DNA of 64,000 nt, from NCBI GenBank assembly GCA_023053685.1, contig JALIGW010000148.1, forward strand, positions 262,501 through 326,500, read 5' to 3'. The notes beneath the pieces were generated by a model. The model was given only the letters and a program-made list of their open reading frames with translations. It ran no database searches and was not told the origin of the DNA. This stretch comes from Diadophis punctatus similis. Its lineage: Eukaryota; Chordata; Lepidosauria; Squamata; Dipsadidae. Both the position numbers and the translations under genes were made by a program. Shown here one piece after another: positions 43,861-54,620 of this stretch (positions are counted from its first letter, which is position 1; every line of letters starts with the position of its first letter).

Positions 43861-45823
43861 TTAAGATTATCTCCGCCCCCTCCTGCATCAGTTTCCTGAG
43901 GACCAACGGAAGGATGGGGAGGGGAGGAAAGGCGTAGAGAAGTCTCTCGGGCCAGCGACAGAGGAGGGCGTTGGTCCCCTCCGACCCCTGCGTTTGATAT
44001 CTGGTGAAGAAGCGGTGTAATTGGGAATTCTCTGGTGTCGCAAAAAGATCGACTAGTGGCCTGCCGAACCTGTTCACGATGGACTGGAATACTGATGGGT
44101 CCAGGCACCACTCGGCTTGGTCCACCGTTGACCGGCTCAGCCAGTCCGCTTGGACATTGGCTACCCCCGAAATGTGCTCCGACGTCAAGGACGAGAGGTG
44201 CCGTTCCGCCCAAAGACCGACCTTCCTCGCCTCTTCCATTAGGGTCCGGGACCGGGTGCCCCCCTGGCGGTTGACATGTGCCTTGGTGGTGACGTTGTCC
44301 GTTAGCAGAAGCACATGAGACCCTGCTAGCACGCGACGGAAATGCTTCAATGCGAGGAAGGCGGCGTGCAGCTCGAGCCAGTTGATAGAGCACCTGGTTT
44401 GCGCTTCTGACCACAGACCTTGTGCCGTGGCACCCTCGCAATGGGCGCCCCATCCTGATAGACTTGCGTCTGTTGTGACTGTAATTTGGTCTTGGGGAAA
44501 GAACAGGGTACCTTTTGCGAGAGCGGGAGAGCACCACCAGGTGAGGGAGCGACGAACCGGAAGAGGTAGGCAGACCTTGCGAAGAGATGATCCGAGGTGC
44601 GCCTTCTGAAAGGGAAGGAGGAACCACTGCAATTCCCGGGCATGCAACCTAGCCCAGGGAACAATGGAGATGCACGATACCATTTTGCCTAGTAGAGAGG
44701 ATAAGGTAAGAAGGGGGGAAGAACCCGCTCTTTGAACCTGAGAGGACAGAACCTGAAGACTAACCTGTCTCTCCGGGGATAAAAACACCCTACCTTGTGA
44801 GGAGTCAATGATAGAGCCCAAATGGAGGATAGACGTCGATGGGGACAACTGACTTTTAGGGAGGTTGATGGAAAACCCATGGATAGTAAGAACCTGTGTG
44901 ACGGTGTGAAGATGCTGTCGTGCCACTGCTTCGGAGGAAGCATGCACCAGAATGTCGTCCAGGTAACATTGGACTCTAATAGGTAGGGCCCGAAGGTGAC
45001 CCGCCAAGACGGAGAGGACCTTGGTGAAGACTCTGGGAGCAGAGGAGAGACCAAAGGGGAGGGCTCTATATTGGAAATGTTGATTGGCATAGCAGAATCT
45101 AAGGTACCGACGGTGATGATGAGCAATGGGAATATGTAAGTAGGCCTCCGTCAAGTCCAAGGAGGCCATGAAGTCTCCCGGCCGGATGCAAGCCAAGATG
45201 GATTTTAAAGAATGCATCCGGAATTTTTTGTAGACTATGTGACGGTTTAGCCGTTTGAGATCTAAAATCGCCCTCCATCCCCCCGAAGCCTTGGGTACCA
45301 CAAAGAGGATGGAATAAAATCCCTGAAAGCATTCGTCAGGGGGCACCTGCTGGATTGCTCTAATATCTAGCAGGTGTTGCACCGCCTCGGTCATGAGAGC
45401 CCGTTTGGCGGGGTTCCCGACCGTGGGGCACCGGATGAAGGCTCCCGGGGGAAGGGAAAGGAATTCCAAAGACAGGCCGTGTCGAATCGTGTTGAGGACC
45501 CAAGCATCATCTGTTGTTGACTCCCAACAATCAGCAAAATATTTCAGCCGCCCCCCAATGGGAGCGGTCATGGGGGAGAAACTACTATTTCCCTCTCTTA
45601 GCGGGGCATCCTCCGGCGCCGCCGCGGAAGTTCTTCCTGAATTGTCTTCCCCTCCCGGCCCTGTCCTGACAGGAACGGAACCTACCCGAGTACTGACCTG
45701 GGGACCGGGGAAAGCTGGATCCCTGGTCAGCGTGGCGAAAGGGCCGCCTGAAGTAGGGGGTCTGGCGAGGAATACCTCTGCGGGAGAGCGATGGTAGAAT
45801 CTTCCTCTTGTCTTTAGATTCAA
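43805..45823 (-). CDS. DIRS copy 2 reverse transcriptase, RNase H and methylase-like protein
   Basis: A 672-codon open frame. RT occupies about residues 150-345: ILDLKRLNRH, SLDLTEAYLH with Asp223 (motif A), LPFGLSSAPRVFTK (motif B) and YLDD at 287-290 (motif C). RNase H spans about 445-565 with Asp452 in TTDASLSGWG, Glu484 in WLELHAAF, Asp509 in LLTDN and Asp560 in ADWLSR. Residues 589-662 (DLFATPENSQLHRFF and IILIAPFWPRQP) form the conserved block called methyltransferase-like in DIRS literature. The first Met (45823) lies inside the end of gag, overlapping it by about 240 bases in another frame, so translation may need frameshifting or re-initiation. The C-terminus after RQP diverges from copy 1, marking a probable frameshift. 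Confidence 0.92.
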   Translation of the reverse strand: MNLKTRGRFYHRSPAEVFLARPPTSGGPFATLTRDPAFPGPQVSTRVGSVPVRTGPGGEDNSGRTSAAAPEDAPLREGNSSFSPMTAPIGGRLKYFADCWESTTDDAWVLNTIRHGLSLEFLSLPPGAFIRCPTVGNPAKRALMTEAVQHLLDIRAIQQVPPDECFQGFYSILFVVPKASGGWRAILDLKRLNRHIVYKKFRMHSLKSILACIRPGDFMASLDLTEAYLHIPIAHHHRRYLRFCYANQHFQYRALPFGLSSAPRVFTKVLSVLAGHLRALPIRVQCYLDDILVHASSEAVARQHLHTVTQVLTIHGFSINLPKSQLSPSTSILHLGSIIDSSQGRVFLSPERQVSLQVLSSQVQRAGSSPLLTLSSLLGKMVSCISIVPWARLHARELQWFLLPFQKAHLGSSLRKVCLPLPVRRSLTWWCSPALAKGTLFFPQDQITVTTDASLSGWGAHCEGATAQGLWSEAQTRCSINWLELHAAFLALKHFRRVLAGSHVLLLTDNVTTKAHVNRQGGTRSRTLMEEARKVGLWAERHLSSLTSEHISGVANVQADWLSRSTVDQAEWCLDPSVFQSIVNRFGRPLVDLFATPENSQLHRFFTRYQTQGSEGTNALLCRWPERLLYAFPPLPILPLVLRKLMQEGAEIILIAPFWPRQPGLPNSWLSR

Positions 45824-47287
45824 TGAGAAATGGATCCAGGGAATCCCCGAAGAGCTGTTTGCCCTTAAGAGGCTTAGACGCTAGACGCCACTTGTGGCGA
45901 GTCTCCACTGGCCACTGTTTTAGCCAATGCATGCGTCTGGCCACAAGGGTGGAGGCCATCGCTTTTGATGCGAATTTGGACGTATATAGCGTGGAGTCTG
46001 CAAGGAACTGGCAGGTAGCGAAGACTTTACTGAGGTCCTGATGTGCTCTTATGTTGGATTCAGGAATAAGGTCTTGTAATTGTTTCACCCAAAGGAGAGC
46101 CACCCTGGCGAAGAAGGAGGAAGTGGATGCCGCCTTGATGGCCCATGCTGCCGCCTGGTGTGCGCGCACCAGGGCCTGTTCCACCTTCCGATCTTCAGCC
46201 TTGAGGTTCTCTTCAGATTTGCTGGGAAGTGTGGTTTGGGCGTGGAGTGCTAAGACAGGGGGATCTACTGTGGGAACCTCAAGAATATCCCCCAATTCAG
46301 AAGCTACTCTGAAGAACTGACGTTCCAGAGATGTGGGATTAAGCCCAGTTGCCGGAGCGGCCCACTGGTTTCTTACTGTATCTATGAATAGCGAAGGTGC
46401 TGGCACAGAATCTGGTTCCGGAGTGACCGAAGAGAAGATAGGCCCCAATGGCGTAGTTAGCGAGGGCGCTGGAGCGGCCGGGGCCGCTAGGCCGGCAGCC
46501 GCCCTGGCCTTGCTTAACAAAGACTTGTACAGACCCGGCGGAAAAAGAGCTGCCAACGGTGGTTGAGAGGGGCCTGCTACTTCATCCTCAGATAGATCTC
46601 CCATGGTATCCATCTGGGTCACCGGAAAGTCATCAAGATTCTCATCCTCAGAAATGTTGGATAACTGATCCGCTGCCAGAAAGTCAGCGCTGGTTCCTGG
46701 TTGAGGATCCAGCTGAGGGGAGGAAGTGCCAGAGCCTAATTGAGGCAGAGAAGCTGCCAGGTTTTGGAGGTTAGCAGTAATACTGGTCTGGACCGCTGAG
46801 GCAATCCATTGCTGGATTATAGAAGGGTCAAAGGGGAGAGCCGGAGTGCCCTGAGCTGGAGCTGGAGGGAGGGAGGGCTCAATCCCCTGGGCCACAGATG
46901 AAGGTGGGGGGGGCAGGGCCCCCTCCTGACCAGGAAGCAGAGAAGGTTGGGTGCTCTGAGTGATCTCCTGAGCTGTGGCAGGTTGTGAGGTGGGAGAAAC
47001 CACACCCAAGCCCCTGGACCCCATAGATTGGGAGAAATCTGGGGAACTGTGGCGTCTAGGCCCAGGGCCTGTTCAGGTCTGGAGGCAGAGGCTTGGGATG
47101 CACTTTCATTAGCTGCCCTGTTGTGAATCTTCTGCAGGGCGCGGTCCCTGCGCTGTTCTGCCCTTGTAGATGTGGCCTTGCAGGACTGAGAAGAAGAGGC
47201 TGCAGCCTCATCGTCATTTGGCCGGTTGGTTTTGTGCTTCCTTTTCCCCCCAGGTTTAGAGGAGGCTGGGGGCATTCCTTTTGCCAT
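45585..47287 (-). pseudogene. gag: DIRS copy 2 gag, one frame break
   Basis: The likely start is 47287 (MAKGMPPASSKPGGKRKHK), with a basic N-terminus. The frame runs to LGLDATVPQISPN near 47030 and continues in another frame (47024 to 45585, 479 codons). Part two is Pro/Gln/Ala-rich at first, then has a helical stretch (KVEQALVRAHQAAAWAIKAA) and KWRLASKPLKGKQLFGDSLD. The C-terminus is rich in Arg and Gly (RAGRGRQFRKNFRGG), consistent with RNA binding. No zinc knuckle is seen. I see no standard slippery heptamer at the break, so a genomic indel is likelier than programmed frameshifting. Assignment as gag rests on position and composition. Confidence 0.7.
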
Positions 47288-48045
47288 AGAAATCCTGAGA
47301 AGGATCCCTGGGGATTAAACCCACTGCCCGGATTGCAGGGCTGCCTCTCCCCCCCCCCCTTATTCAGCCAAGAGCCCTTGGCGATCCCTGCCTTCTTCCA
47401 CGAGGGAGAATAAGAGAGAGAGGCCCCCAGGGAGTGCTGATCGTCTATCGGAATGCTGCTAGAACGGAGCTGAAGATGAGCGCAGGCAGCCGGCTACGAA
47501 CAACTGAGACCTCGTGGCGTCTTCTACTTTCGGTTTCCCCTCAGAGCCAGAAGTACAGGGGGCGGTCCTAGAGAATCCCCGGGAGCGCTGCCGATCTTCG
47601 GAGGCCTGAGAATGGCGCCAAATTCAAAGCGGAAGCCGACCGTGAGCGAGGCTCTGGCAGTCGGCTTCCCAGCGTTGCGGCCGGCTCGAAATGCCGCCTG
47701 CGCGCTCTCCGATCAACTTTGCAAATCGCTCCTTTGTTTTCAGAAGTACTGAGCGAGGGGGCGGCCACGGGAGGAGCCCTTTACAACCAGAGCCGGAGCG
47801 AGCCCAAACGGCTTGGAAACCTGGTTGCAGCCGCTGAGCGATCGATCCTGGCTGAGGGGATGGGGGGGTTCAGGGGGGGTTAGGCTTGAAGCCCAAAGCC
47901 CCCACGTGGCAGTCTAGGCTAAAGGCCAGCGAGCTTGCCACATTCCCCTCGCTCACCAAGACTTCAGTTAAATAGATCCAAATAAGTTAGGTTAAATAAT
48001 TCCAGTACAACCTGATCTTCTTTAGTTGTCTGTGAAGGTGTTGGA
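47288..48045 (-). other. 5' leader of DIRS copy 2
   Basis: About 750 bases between the left terminal repeat and the gag start, GC-rich and without a long frame. It does not show the GCCATTTTG cluster or GCGCAAGC tandem repeats of copy 1. Confidence 0.5.
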
Positions 48046-48219
48046 ACCAGCAGTTGGGATGAGCTGTTTTCGCCACGTCCTACTCTGCTGAGGACGAGTC
48101 ATAACTGGGCCTCAAAGGGGCAGATCCAGGGGATTTAACAAAAAAAGTGACTCGGTCCTCAACTGCTGGTAGGCGGAGACAACCCATCCTGACTGCTGGC
48201 TCCTCACAGGATGGAGAAT
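48046..48219 (-). repeat. left inverted terminal repeat of DIRS copy 2
   Basis: The plus-strand text GTCATAACTGGGCCTC to CTGACTGCTGGCTCCTC is the inverted counterpart of 42143-42250. The terminus CAGGATGGAGAAT overlaps the ICR. The inner boundary is not sharp. Confidence 0.85.
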
Positions 48220-48353
48220 TAACTATTTTTCAATCCTTAACCAGATCAGTTTAAAAGTAATATGTACACAATATCCCTTACTTATGATAAATATCTACTA
48301 TAATAAATTTTGGCATACTGAAGATCTCCTTCCTAAGATATCAGAATACTATT

Positions 48354-48354
48354 T

Positions 48355-48442
<88 letters not shown>

Positions 48443-48512
48443 TCCTTCCTTCCTTCCTTCCTTCCTTCCTTCCTTTCTTCCTTCCTTTCTTTTTTTCTTC
48501 CTTCTTTCTTAA
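48354..48512. repeat. (TTTC)n/(TTCC)n microsatellite
   Basis: About 22 TTTC units followed by about 11 TTCC units and variants. Long frames here are repeat artefacts. Confidence 0.97.
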
Positions 48513-48539
48513 CATTTCCTTACTTGATTATCCAACTCC

Positions 48540-50349
48540 CCTTTTTTTCAGAATAAGTTAAATATCTTTATATTTCTTCTAGATTCTGTTCTATTATTTT
48601 TCATTAATTATTAATTATTTTTGATTAAGGTTAAAGAAAAGAAAAAGAAAAAATAATTGAAGAAAAGTATGAAAATAAATACAAATAGAAAAATAGAAAA
48701 GATATAAAGTAATGACTTTCAGTGTTCTTTATAGCAGTTACAAATTTAGTATCTCTCCTCCCCCATTAAAATTGGATCATAATTCCCCTCTTCCCATATT
48801 TCACCCTTTTTAATTGGCAAATCCATAAATCACCCGTTCATTTCTTTCAATTTTCATCAAAAAGTACATAAGGGGTTTCCAGTCTTTACTCAAAGTACTC
48901 ATTGTCTTATTCCTGATCAAACAGGTCAAATTTTCTATTTCTGCAAATTCCATCATCTTTACAATCTATTCCTCCATTGTCGGTATTTCAGGTTTTTTTT
49001 TTCATCTTTATGCATGCAATAGTCTTGCTGCAGTTACCGTATAGAAAACCAATCTTCCATAAAACTTTTCTAATTAGTTATCCATATGACTCAATAAAAA
49101 CATGTATGGCTTCATCTGGATGTTATTCTTAAGATTTCATTATATACAGTATGCTAGAAGTACATTTATACAACTTAGCTAATTTCTGTGGTGTCGTATA
49201 CCAACACTACACCATTTTGTAAAAGTTATGTCTTAAATTGTAAAACAATGTGAATTTCAGTCCTTTTAACCAGATTTTATCTCATTGTCCACCTGTATAT
49301 TATAAACAAAATTCTTAGCTCATTTTATAATGCAGTCTTTAACTTGTTCTTCTTCCATTTCAAATCTCAGTGAATTTTTATACATTTCAGCAATCATATG
49401 TTCAATTCCCCTGTACACATATGTTCAATTACTCTGTACACAATTCAGCTTCAAATTCCATTTTATTTTTTAATTCCAATTTTTAAATATCTATTAAATA
49501 TCTTTCTTAACTGTGCATATGTAAAACATTGAGAACTAAATATCACTGCGCCTAGTAATTCTCTTGACTTCATTTTAAGCTTCCCATGCTCCTGTACCAA
49601 CAAATCTAGATATGTTAACCCTTTCTGATTGCCCATTATTTCTTATCAACAAAATGCTTCTTTTGCTAAAAACAATAAAGGCATTATGGGTGCATTGTTT
49701 TATCTAATATTAATATTTTTTTAATATCTCAACAGAGAAATTTGCCATCTCATTTTCTTTTCTTGAATTATACACCAAACATTTATCCAGTTTATTTGCA
49801 AACTGTTTCACCAAATTCCTTTTTTATTTTTTAAAGCTGGCATCACAGAAGTTTAATTTCCTGGACATCTCAGTTCTTTCTCTTTCATTTTTATTTCCAT
49901 TACAATCTTTTGCATCTTCTCTGTCTTTTTAATTTATTATTTTGCTTTATAAATTGCTCTCTTATAAAGGCTTTACTAGCATCATAAAGGCTTTACTTTA
50001 ACATTAGAGTCACTTGGTTATGATCTGAAAAAAGTCTTTGCCAATATCTCCACTTTGTTAACACATGTATCTGTAACATTTCTTTTAAAGAAGTCCAGAG
50101 CATACCTATTTCTGAGAAAGATCTGGGTCTTTCAAAGTAATACACACATTCTTATTAAAATCATCATTTTTATGTTGCTATACACAAGCTGTAAGTTGTG
50201 TAAATCAATCCTAAAAATATGTTTGGTAATTTAGCTTGTGTTATTTTAACTCTTTTCACAAAGGATTGGTCTTTTTGCAGACAAACTGCTCCATTCCAAC
50301 CTTTTATTAGACACCAATTTTTGTATGACAGGTCTTTTAATTTTTCATC
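48540..50349 (-). pseudogene. L1-type LINE remains, minus strand
   Basis: On the minus strand, fragments run in order. An endonuclease-like part near 50345-50000 reads KNWCLIKGWNGAVCLQ and has ALDFFKRN and NKVEIL. A middle part near 49800 reads ANKLDKCLVYNSRKENEMA. A C-terminal part near 49050-48840 reads ARLLHAYKDEKK. A purine-rich 3' end follows towards 48560. The fragments are full of stops and far shorter than a whole L1, so large deletions occurred. Confidence 0.5.
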
Positions 50350-50745
50350 CCTTATGGCAGTGGTGAAATCCAATTTTTTTTACTACAGGTTCTATGGGTG
50401 TGGCTTGGTGGGCATCGCTTGGTGGGCATGGCAGTGGAGGAATACTGCAAAATCTCCATTGCCACCCCACTCCAGGGGTGGAATACTGCAAAATCCCCAT
50501 TCCCACCCCACTCCTGGGGAAGGATACTGCAAAATCCCCATTCCCACCATACTCCAGGGGAAGGATACTGCAAAATCCCCATTCCCACCCCACTCCAGGG
50601 GAGGAATACTGCAAAATCTCCATTCCCACCCAACTCTGGTGCCAGCCAGAGGTGGTATTTGCTGGTTCTCCGAACTACTCAAAATTTCCGCTACTGGTTC
50701 TCCCGAACCTGTCAGAACCTGCTGGATTTCACCTCTGCCTTATGG
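50350..50745. mobile_element. hAT-like MITE with an internal 43-bp tandem repeat
   Basis: The element is 50358-50737, with ends CAGTGGTGAAATCC and GGATTTCACCTCTG. A perfect 8-bp duplication, CCTTATGG, lies at 50350-50357 and 50738-50745. Inside, about five tandem units of roughly 43 bp (GAATACTGCAAAATCCCCAT plus TCCCACCCCACTCCAGGGG) fill 50437-50640. The related element at 60232 has only two such units. Confidence 0.92.
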
Positions 50746-50960
50746 ACTTTTCCTGTGAAAAAGAAAAAAAATGAACTTATGATTTATGGTTTTGATGATA
50801 AGGCAGAATAGAGTGTAGAAAGAAGTGCACCATGGTGTAACTTTAGAGAGAGACGCTAAAATATAATTGTACTTATAGCTGCTGTGAAGAAAATTGGAAG
50901 CCAGTTCTTGTAATCTTACACTTATTTACCTACAAGTCAGTTTGCGGCAGTACTGAATTA
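50746..50960 (+). mobile_element. L1-type LINE 3' end fragment, plus strand
   Basis: The text GAACTTATGATTTATGGTTT, then AGAGAGACGCTAAAATATAA and TTGTACTTATAGCTGCTGTG, matches the L1 end at 19890 and 21170. Before the MITE arrived it joined the antisense L1 remains directly, so the pair could be a 5'-inverted (twin-primed) insertion or two separate insertions. Confidence 0.55.
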
Positions 50961-52918
50961 CAAACTTCTTCTTTTTTTGCTGGTATGCACAGTTTGATTG
51001 CTACTCATTAGATTTGCCAAAGAAATTAATCAATCTCCCATTTTCATCTAGCTCTCTTTATACACCATCATTATTATTATGCACAGTGCTACTAGCTTTT
51101 TATCTCAAATACCCGAATATCTTATTTCAAATTTTTATCTCCACTGCCTGCAATTGTTGCAACATACTGATAGGATCTACTGATATGTCTATTACAGTTT
51201 CATTCCTGGATAAGCAGATTCAGTGTAGTCATCCCCAAAAAATGGATAGAGAATAGCTCTGCTGGTTTTGGACGGGACCTTTTCAAATTGCAAGTTACCA
51301 CCTTAGAGGTGAGACTCGCCTGAATTAAACATTCAACAGGCAAATAGCTTTTTAGGTTTATTTTTAGATTCCATTCAAAATGTCAACATTGACTTACAAA
51401 GCATAGCAAAAACTCAGTTGAAAATTGTCTGCTGTTTATTCTCCTGGCTGCTTCTCAAAAATGTTCACACATATTGATGGGTAATCTACAACTTCTGGAT
51501 TCCATGCAGCCTCCTTGAGGTGCTGTTGAAGAATTCAGAATGTTGTCCTTCTTTGCCCTTGAAAATAAGGAAGAAATACCTTGGGAACAATGTGAAAGGA
51601 AGAAGCACAGAGAAAAGAAGCTGTAAAATAAAATAAAATAAAAATCCAGGATAGAAATTATGATGTGCGCACAGTTAAACTATGGAAATATTTTTAGATT
51701 ATCAGTTTACTTTTTAAATTTCACCATTCAATATTTCCAAGTATTATATTTTGATAATGAGTTGTGTTCATAGTGGCTTGACAATAGATATTACTGAATT
51801 ACAATGCTTCTTGTCATGTTCTGATCTTCAATTTTTGGAAAGAAAGCTGTATTTCCCTCCCCCTGCTGACTTCATGACCACGTTCATTTTGTGTTCTTAG
51901 CAACAAGACAAACATGTTTGTCACTGACTTTGTCCAGGGGGGCTTTTTTGACTTCCCAGCCTAGTATACAACCTTAAGTTTTCTGAAGATGTTCTCCAGT
52001 GCTAAGTGCTAAGCTTGGCAATTTTCCATAACAAATATCTCCCCCCCCCCTGTCTCTCTCTTTCAACCTGTGTACAGTCCAGTCTGCTAAGACATTAGCA
52101 TGACTTTTCTGGCCCTCTAAAGCATCCAACTACCTTCAGAAAGAAAATTTTGCTTTCAATTGTTCCATATTTAATTTGCTAAATATTCATTCATAGCCTG
52201 GTTTTGGTAGCTTGATTCCCCCCCCCCTTTTTTTTTTGGCTCTATCCCTTCTCTCCCCGCTTCTTAAGAGCAGGCTTTGGTTCATTACATAAATCTGACC
52301 TCGACTGGAAAAAAAAAAGGACTTATGGAACGAAGTCACTTCTAGTAATCCATGCATTGAAAGACATGCTGTGCAAGCTGCAAAGAAGCAGTTGCCGTGT
52401 TGTTTAATGACCCTGGAGATTTAAATCCCCCTTTTCCAGGATGTTTGTGATGGCAAGCCAGTGTAAATTATCCTTAGTTTGATGGAATTTATTACTCTCA
52501 TTGAAAGGGGATAATAAATCTTCCAATTAAGGCAGTCTGTCCAGATTGTTATGCTGTTTTTGCCTGGGGAGCTGCATGGAAGGGTGACTTACATGACCAG
52601 AGGTCCTGCTCAAAATTTTACATTACTTTCTATAAATGGAGACAGACTATGTGGCTATGGATTCATTACAGGTTACGTTGGGCTTTCTCCCCAGAAGGAA
52701 GATGGGATAAGAATCTCAACTATGAAAATAAAATGTGGATTGACATGTTTTATGACAAAAGGGCCTATTTCTAGACTAGCAGCTTTTAGTTTCAGTTAAC
52801 CATGACTTTGGTTAAGCTCAGCTGTTCAGCAAAGTAAAATAGTGAATCGGAAAATTTGTGAAGGAGGAGAAATTTTGATTTGCACACAAATCTCTGTGAT
52901 TCGTGTTTCTCTTCCGTA
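50961..52918. other. unique DNA, no gene seen
   Basis: About 2 kb without a recognised repeat, apart from a short AAAAT tract near 51625. The part 52330-52560 has balanced composition and might be conserved non-coding sequence. No supported exon. Confidence 0.35.
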
Positions 52919-54490
52919 CAGATTTAACAGATTAACAGAGTTGGAAGGGACCTTGTAGGTCATCTAGTCCAACCCCCACCCCACCCAAGCAGGAGATCCT
53001 ACACCATTTCTGACAAATGACAGTCCAATCTCTTCTTAGAAGCCTCCAGTGATGGAGCACCCATAACTTCCGAAGGCAAGCTGTCCCATTGGTTGATTGT
53101 TCTCACTGTCAGAAAATTTCTCCTTATATCTAAGTTGAATCTCTCCTTGATCAATTTCCATCCATTATTCCTTGTCTGGCCTTCGGGTGCCTTGGAAAAT
53201 AGCTTGAACCCTTCCTCTTTGTTGCAGCCCCTCAAATATTGGAACACTGCTATCATGTCTCCCCTGGTCCTTCTCTTCACTAAACTAGCCATGCCCAGTT
53301 CCTGTAACCGTTCTTCATATGTTTTAGTCTCCAGTCCCCTAATAATCTTGGTTGCCCTTCTCTGCACTTGTTCTAGAGCAACGGTTCCCAACCTGGGGGT
53401 CGGGACCCCTTTGGGGGTCGAACGACCATTTCCCAGGGGTCGCCCCGGCATCCTCACTCCCCCCCACTGCCACAAGCCTGGCCATATCGATATCGTGCCC
53501 CACAACCCGCCCTCCCACCGCGACCCACCCCGCCACCACCATTTGGGTTCTTTTACCCTCTGTGCATGCACAAAGTGTTTTGCGCATGCACAGAGGGTAA
53601 AAGAACCCAAATGGCGGCATCCGGGCGAAGTCTCCAGATCCGGGCAAGGTCTCCTCTCGCTTCACGTGTTGCCTCTGGGAGCTTTTCGAGCCATCCCCTT
53701 CGCAGAGTCTCTACCGTCTATCTGTAGCATTCGGGGCAAAGCCGTGAAGGGGGTGGCTTTCTTCGGGCAGCTGCCTGTCCCGGCCCCACCGAAGTCACAC
53801 ACGCCTTTCGCGACGGGGCTCGAAAAGCTCCCAGAGACAACATGCGAAGCGAGCGGAGACCTTGCCTGGATCTGGAGACTTTGCCCAGAAGCCGCCATTT
53901 GGGTTCTTTTACCCTCTGCGCATGTGGCAGAATGCTTTGCGCATGCGCAGAGGATAAAAGAACCCAAATGGTGGCAGGGTGGGTCGTGGTGGGGTCGCGG
54001 GAGCGGGGCGGGGGTCACAGCATTAGGAAGGTTGGGAACCGCTGTTCTAGAGTCTCAGCATCTTTTTTATAGTGTGGTGACCAAAACTCGGTGCAGTATT
54101 CTAGGTGTGGTCTTACTAAGGCTTCATAGAGTGGTATTAGTACCTCACTTGATCCTGATTGTATCCCTGTGTTAATGCAATTTAGGATTGCATTGGCTTT
54201 TAGGCTGCCGCCACACAGCTCATCTGGATCTTGAGCCTATCATCTAGGTGTTAGCTATTCTTGCCAGCTTAGTATGAACCACAAATTTGGTAAGTTCCCC
54301 TTCTAGTCCCTCATCTAAGTCATTTATGAAGATATTGAAGAGTAGTGGGCCTAAGATGGAACCTTGTGGTACTCCACTGCTTAGTTCCCTCCATGTAGAC
54401 GTACAGTAGACCCATTAAGGACTATTCGTTGAGTATTGTTTGTCAGGCAGCTACGAATCCATCTGGTGATGATGCTATCTATCCTTATGC
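52919..54490 (-). pseudogene. CR1 LINE, 5'-truncated, split by a SPIN-like element
   Basis: On the minus strand, motif [20 protein letters not shown] lies at about 54376-54310. Motif C, expected as FADDTKLA, reads VVHTKLA, so the catalytic aspartates are lost; much of the palm/thumb is deleted. The C-terminal part gives LEQVQRRATKIIRGLETKTY, ERLQELGMASLVKRR, then LDIRRNFLTVRTINQWDSLP. The 3' end reads GGTCCCTTCCAACTCTG on the minus strand, the typical CR1 end. The SPIN-like insertion at 53379-54044 falls within the codons for LEQ. Confidence 0.82.
53371..54052. mobile_element. SPIN-like composite hAT element, copy 3, nested in CR1
   Basis: The element is 53379-54044, flanked by a perfect 8-bp duplication, TTCTAGAG, at 53371-53378 and 54045-54052. 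It holds two palindromic cores (about 53538-53618 and 53888-53975) of the type in copies 1 and 2. Between them are long inverted segments, 53626-53690 and about 53815-53885 (AGCTTTTCGAGCC against GGCTCGAAAAGCT, with AGATCCGGGCAAGGTCTCC). The entire element can fold on itself, leaving a loop of about 125 nt. No transposase. Frames here of up to 360 codons are artefacts of low stop density. Confidence 0.88.
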
Positions 54491-54620
54491 TACTTACTAC
54501 TGCTACCACACCTTTATGCTCATTTGAACTATCCTATGAACAGTATTAGAGTATTCAAATTCTTTGCTGCCATTTAGTGATTGTCTATATGTTTGCAGTC
54601 TGGATAAAATTGAGAATATA

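Larger units (their letters stand above)
42101..48219 (-). mobile_element. DIRS-type tyrosine-recombinase retrotransposon, copy 2 (nearly intact)
   Basis: A 6.12-kb element read on the minus strand. Order from its left end (48219): terminal repeat, leader, gag, RT/RNase H/methylase-like frame, tyrosine recombinase, ICR, right terminal repeat. Two of the three frames are long and retain all visible catalytic residues, unlike copy 1. Both ends begin with AGAAT or its complement, and the ICR overlaps them exactly. There is no flanking duplication. Frame breaks remain in gag (near 47030) and between the RT and recombinase frames, so autonomy is uncertain, but the copy looks young. Confidence 0.93.

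Noticed and set aside
44004..47413. Plus-strand frames of 70-134 codons across DIRS copy 2
   Set aside because: They are antisense shadows of the conserved minus-strand RT/RNase H and gag frames.
50437..50640. Evenly spaced repeats suggestive of a CRISPR array
   Set aside because: Units are directly adjacent with no distinct spacers, lie inside a hAT MITE with target duplications, and the DNA is animal nuclear.
50345..50811. Several frames of 93-137 codons with repeated motifs
   Set aside because: The motif repeats are the 43-bp MITE units translated in different frames, not a repeat protein.
53093..54175. 360-codon plus frame
   Set aside because: It crosses the antisense strand of CR1 and the SPIN-like insertion; the coding strand of CR1 is minus.
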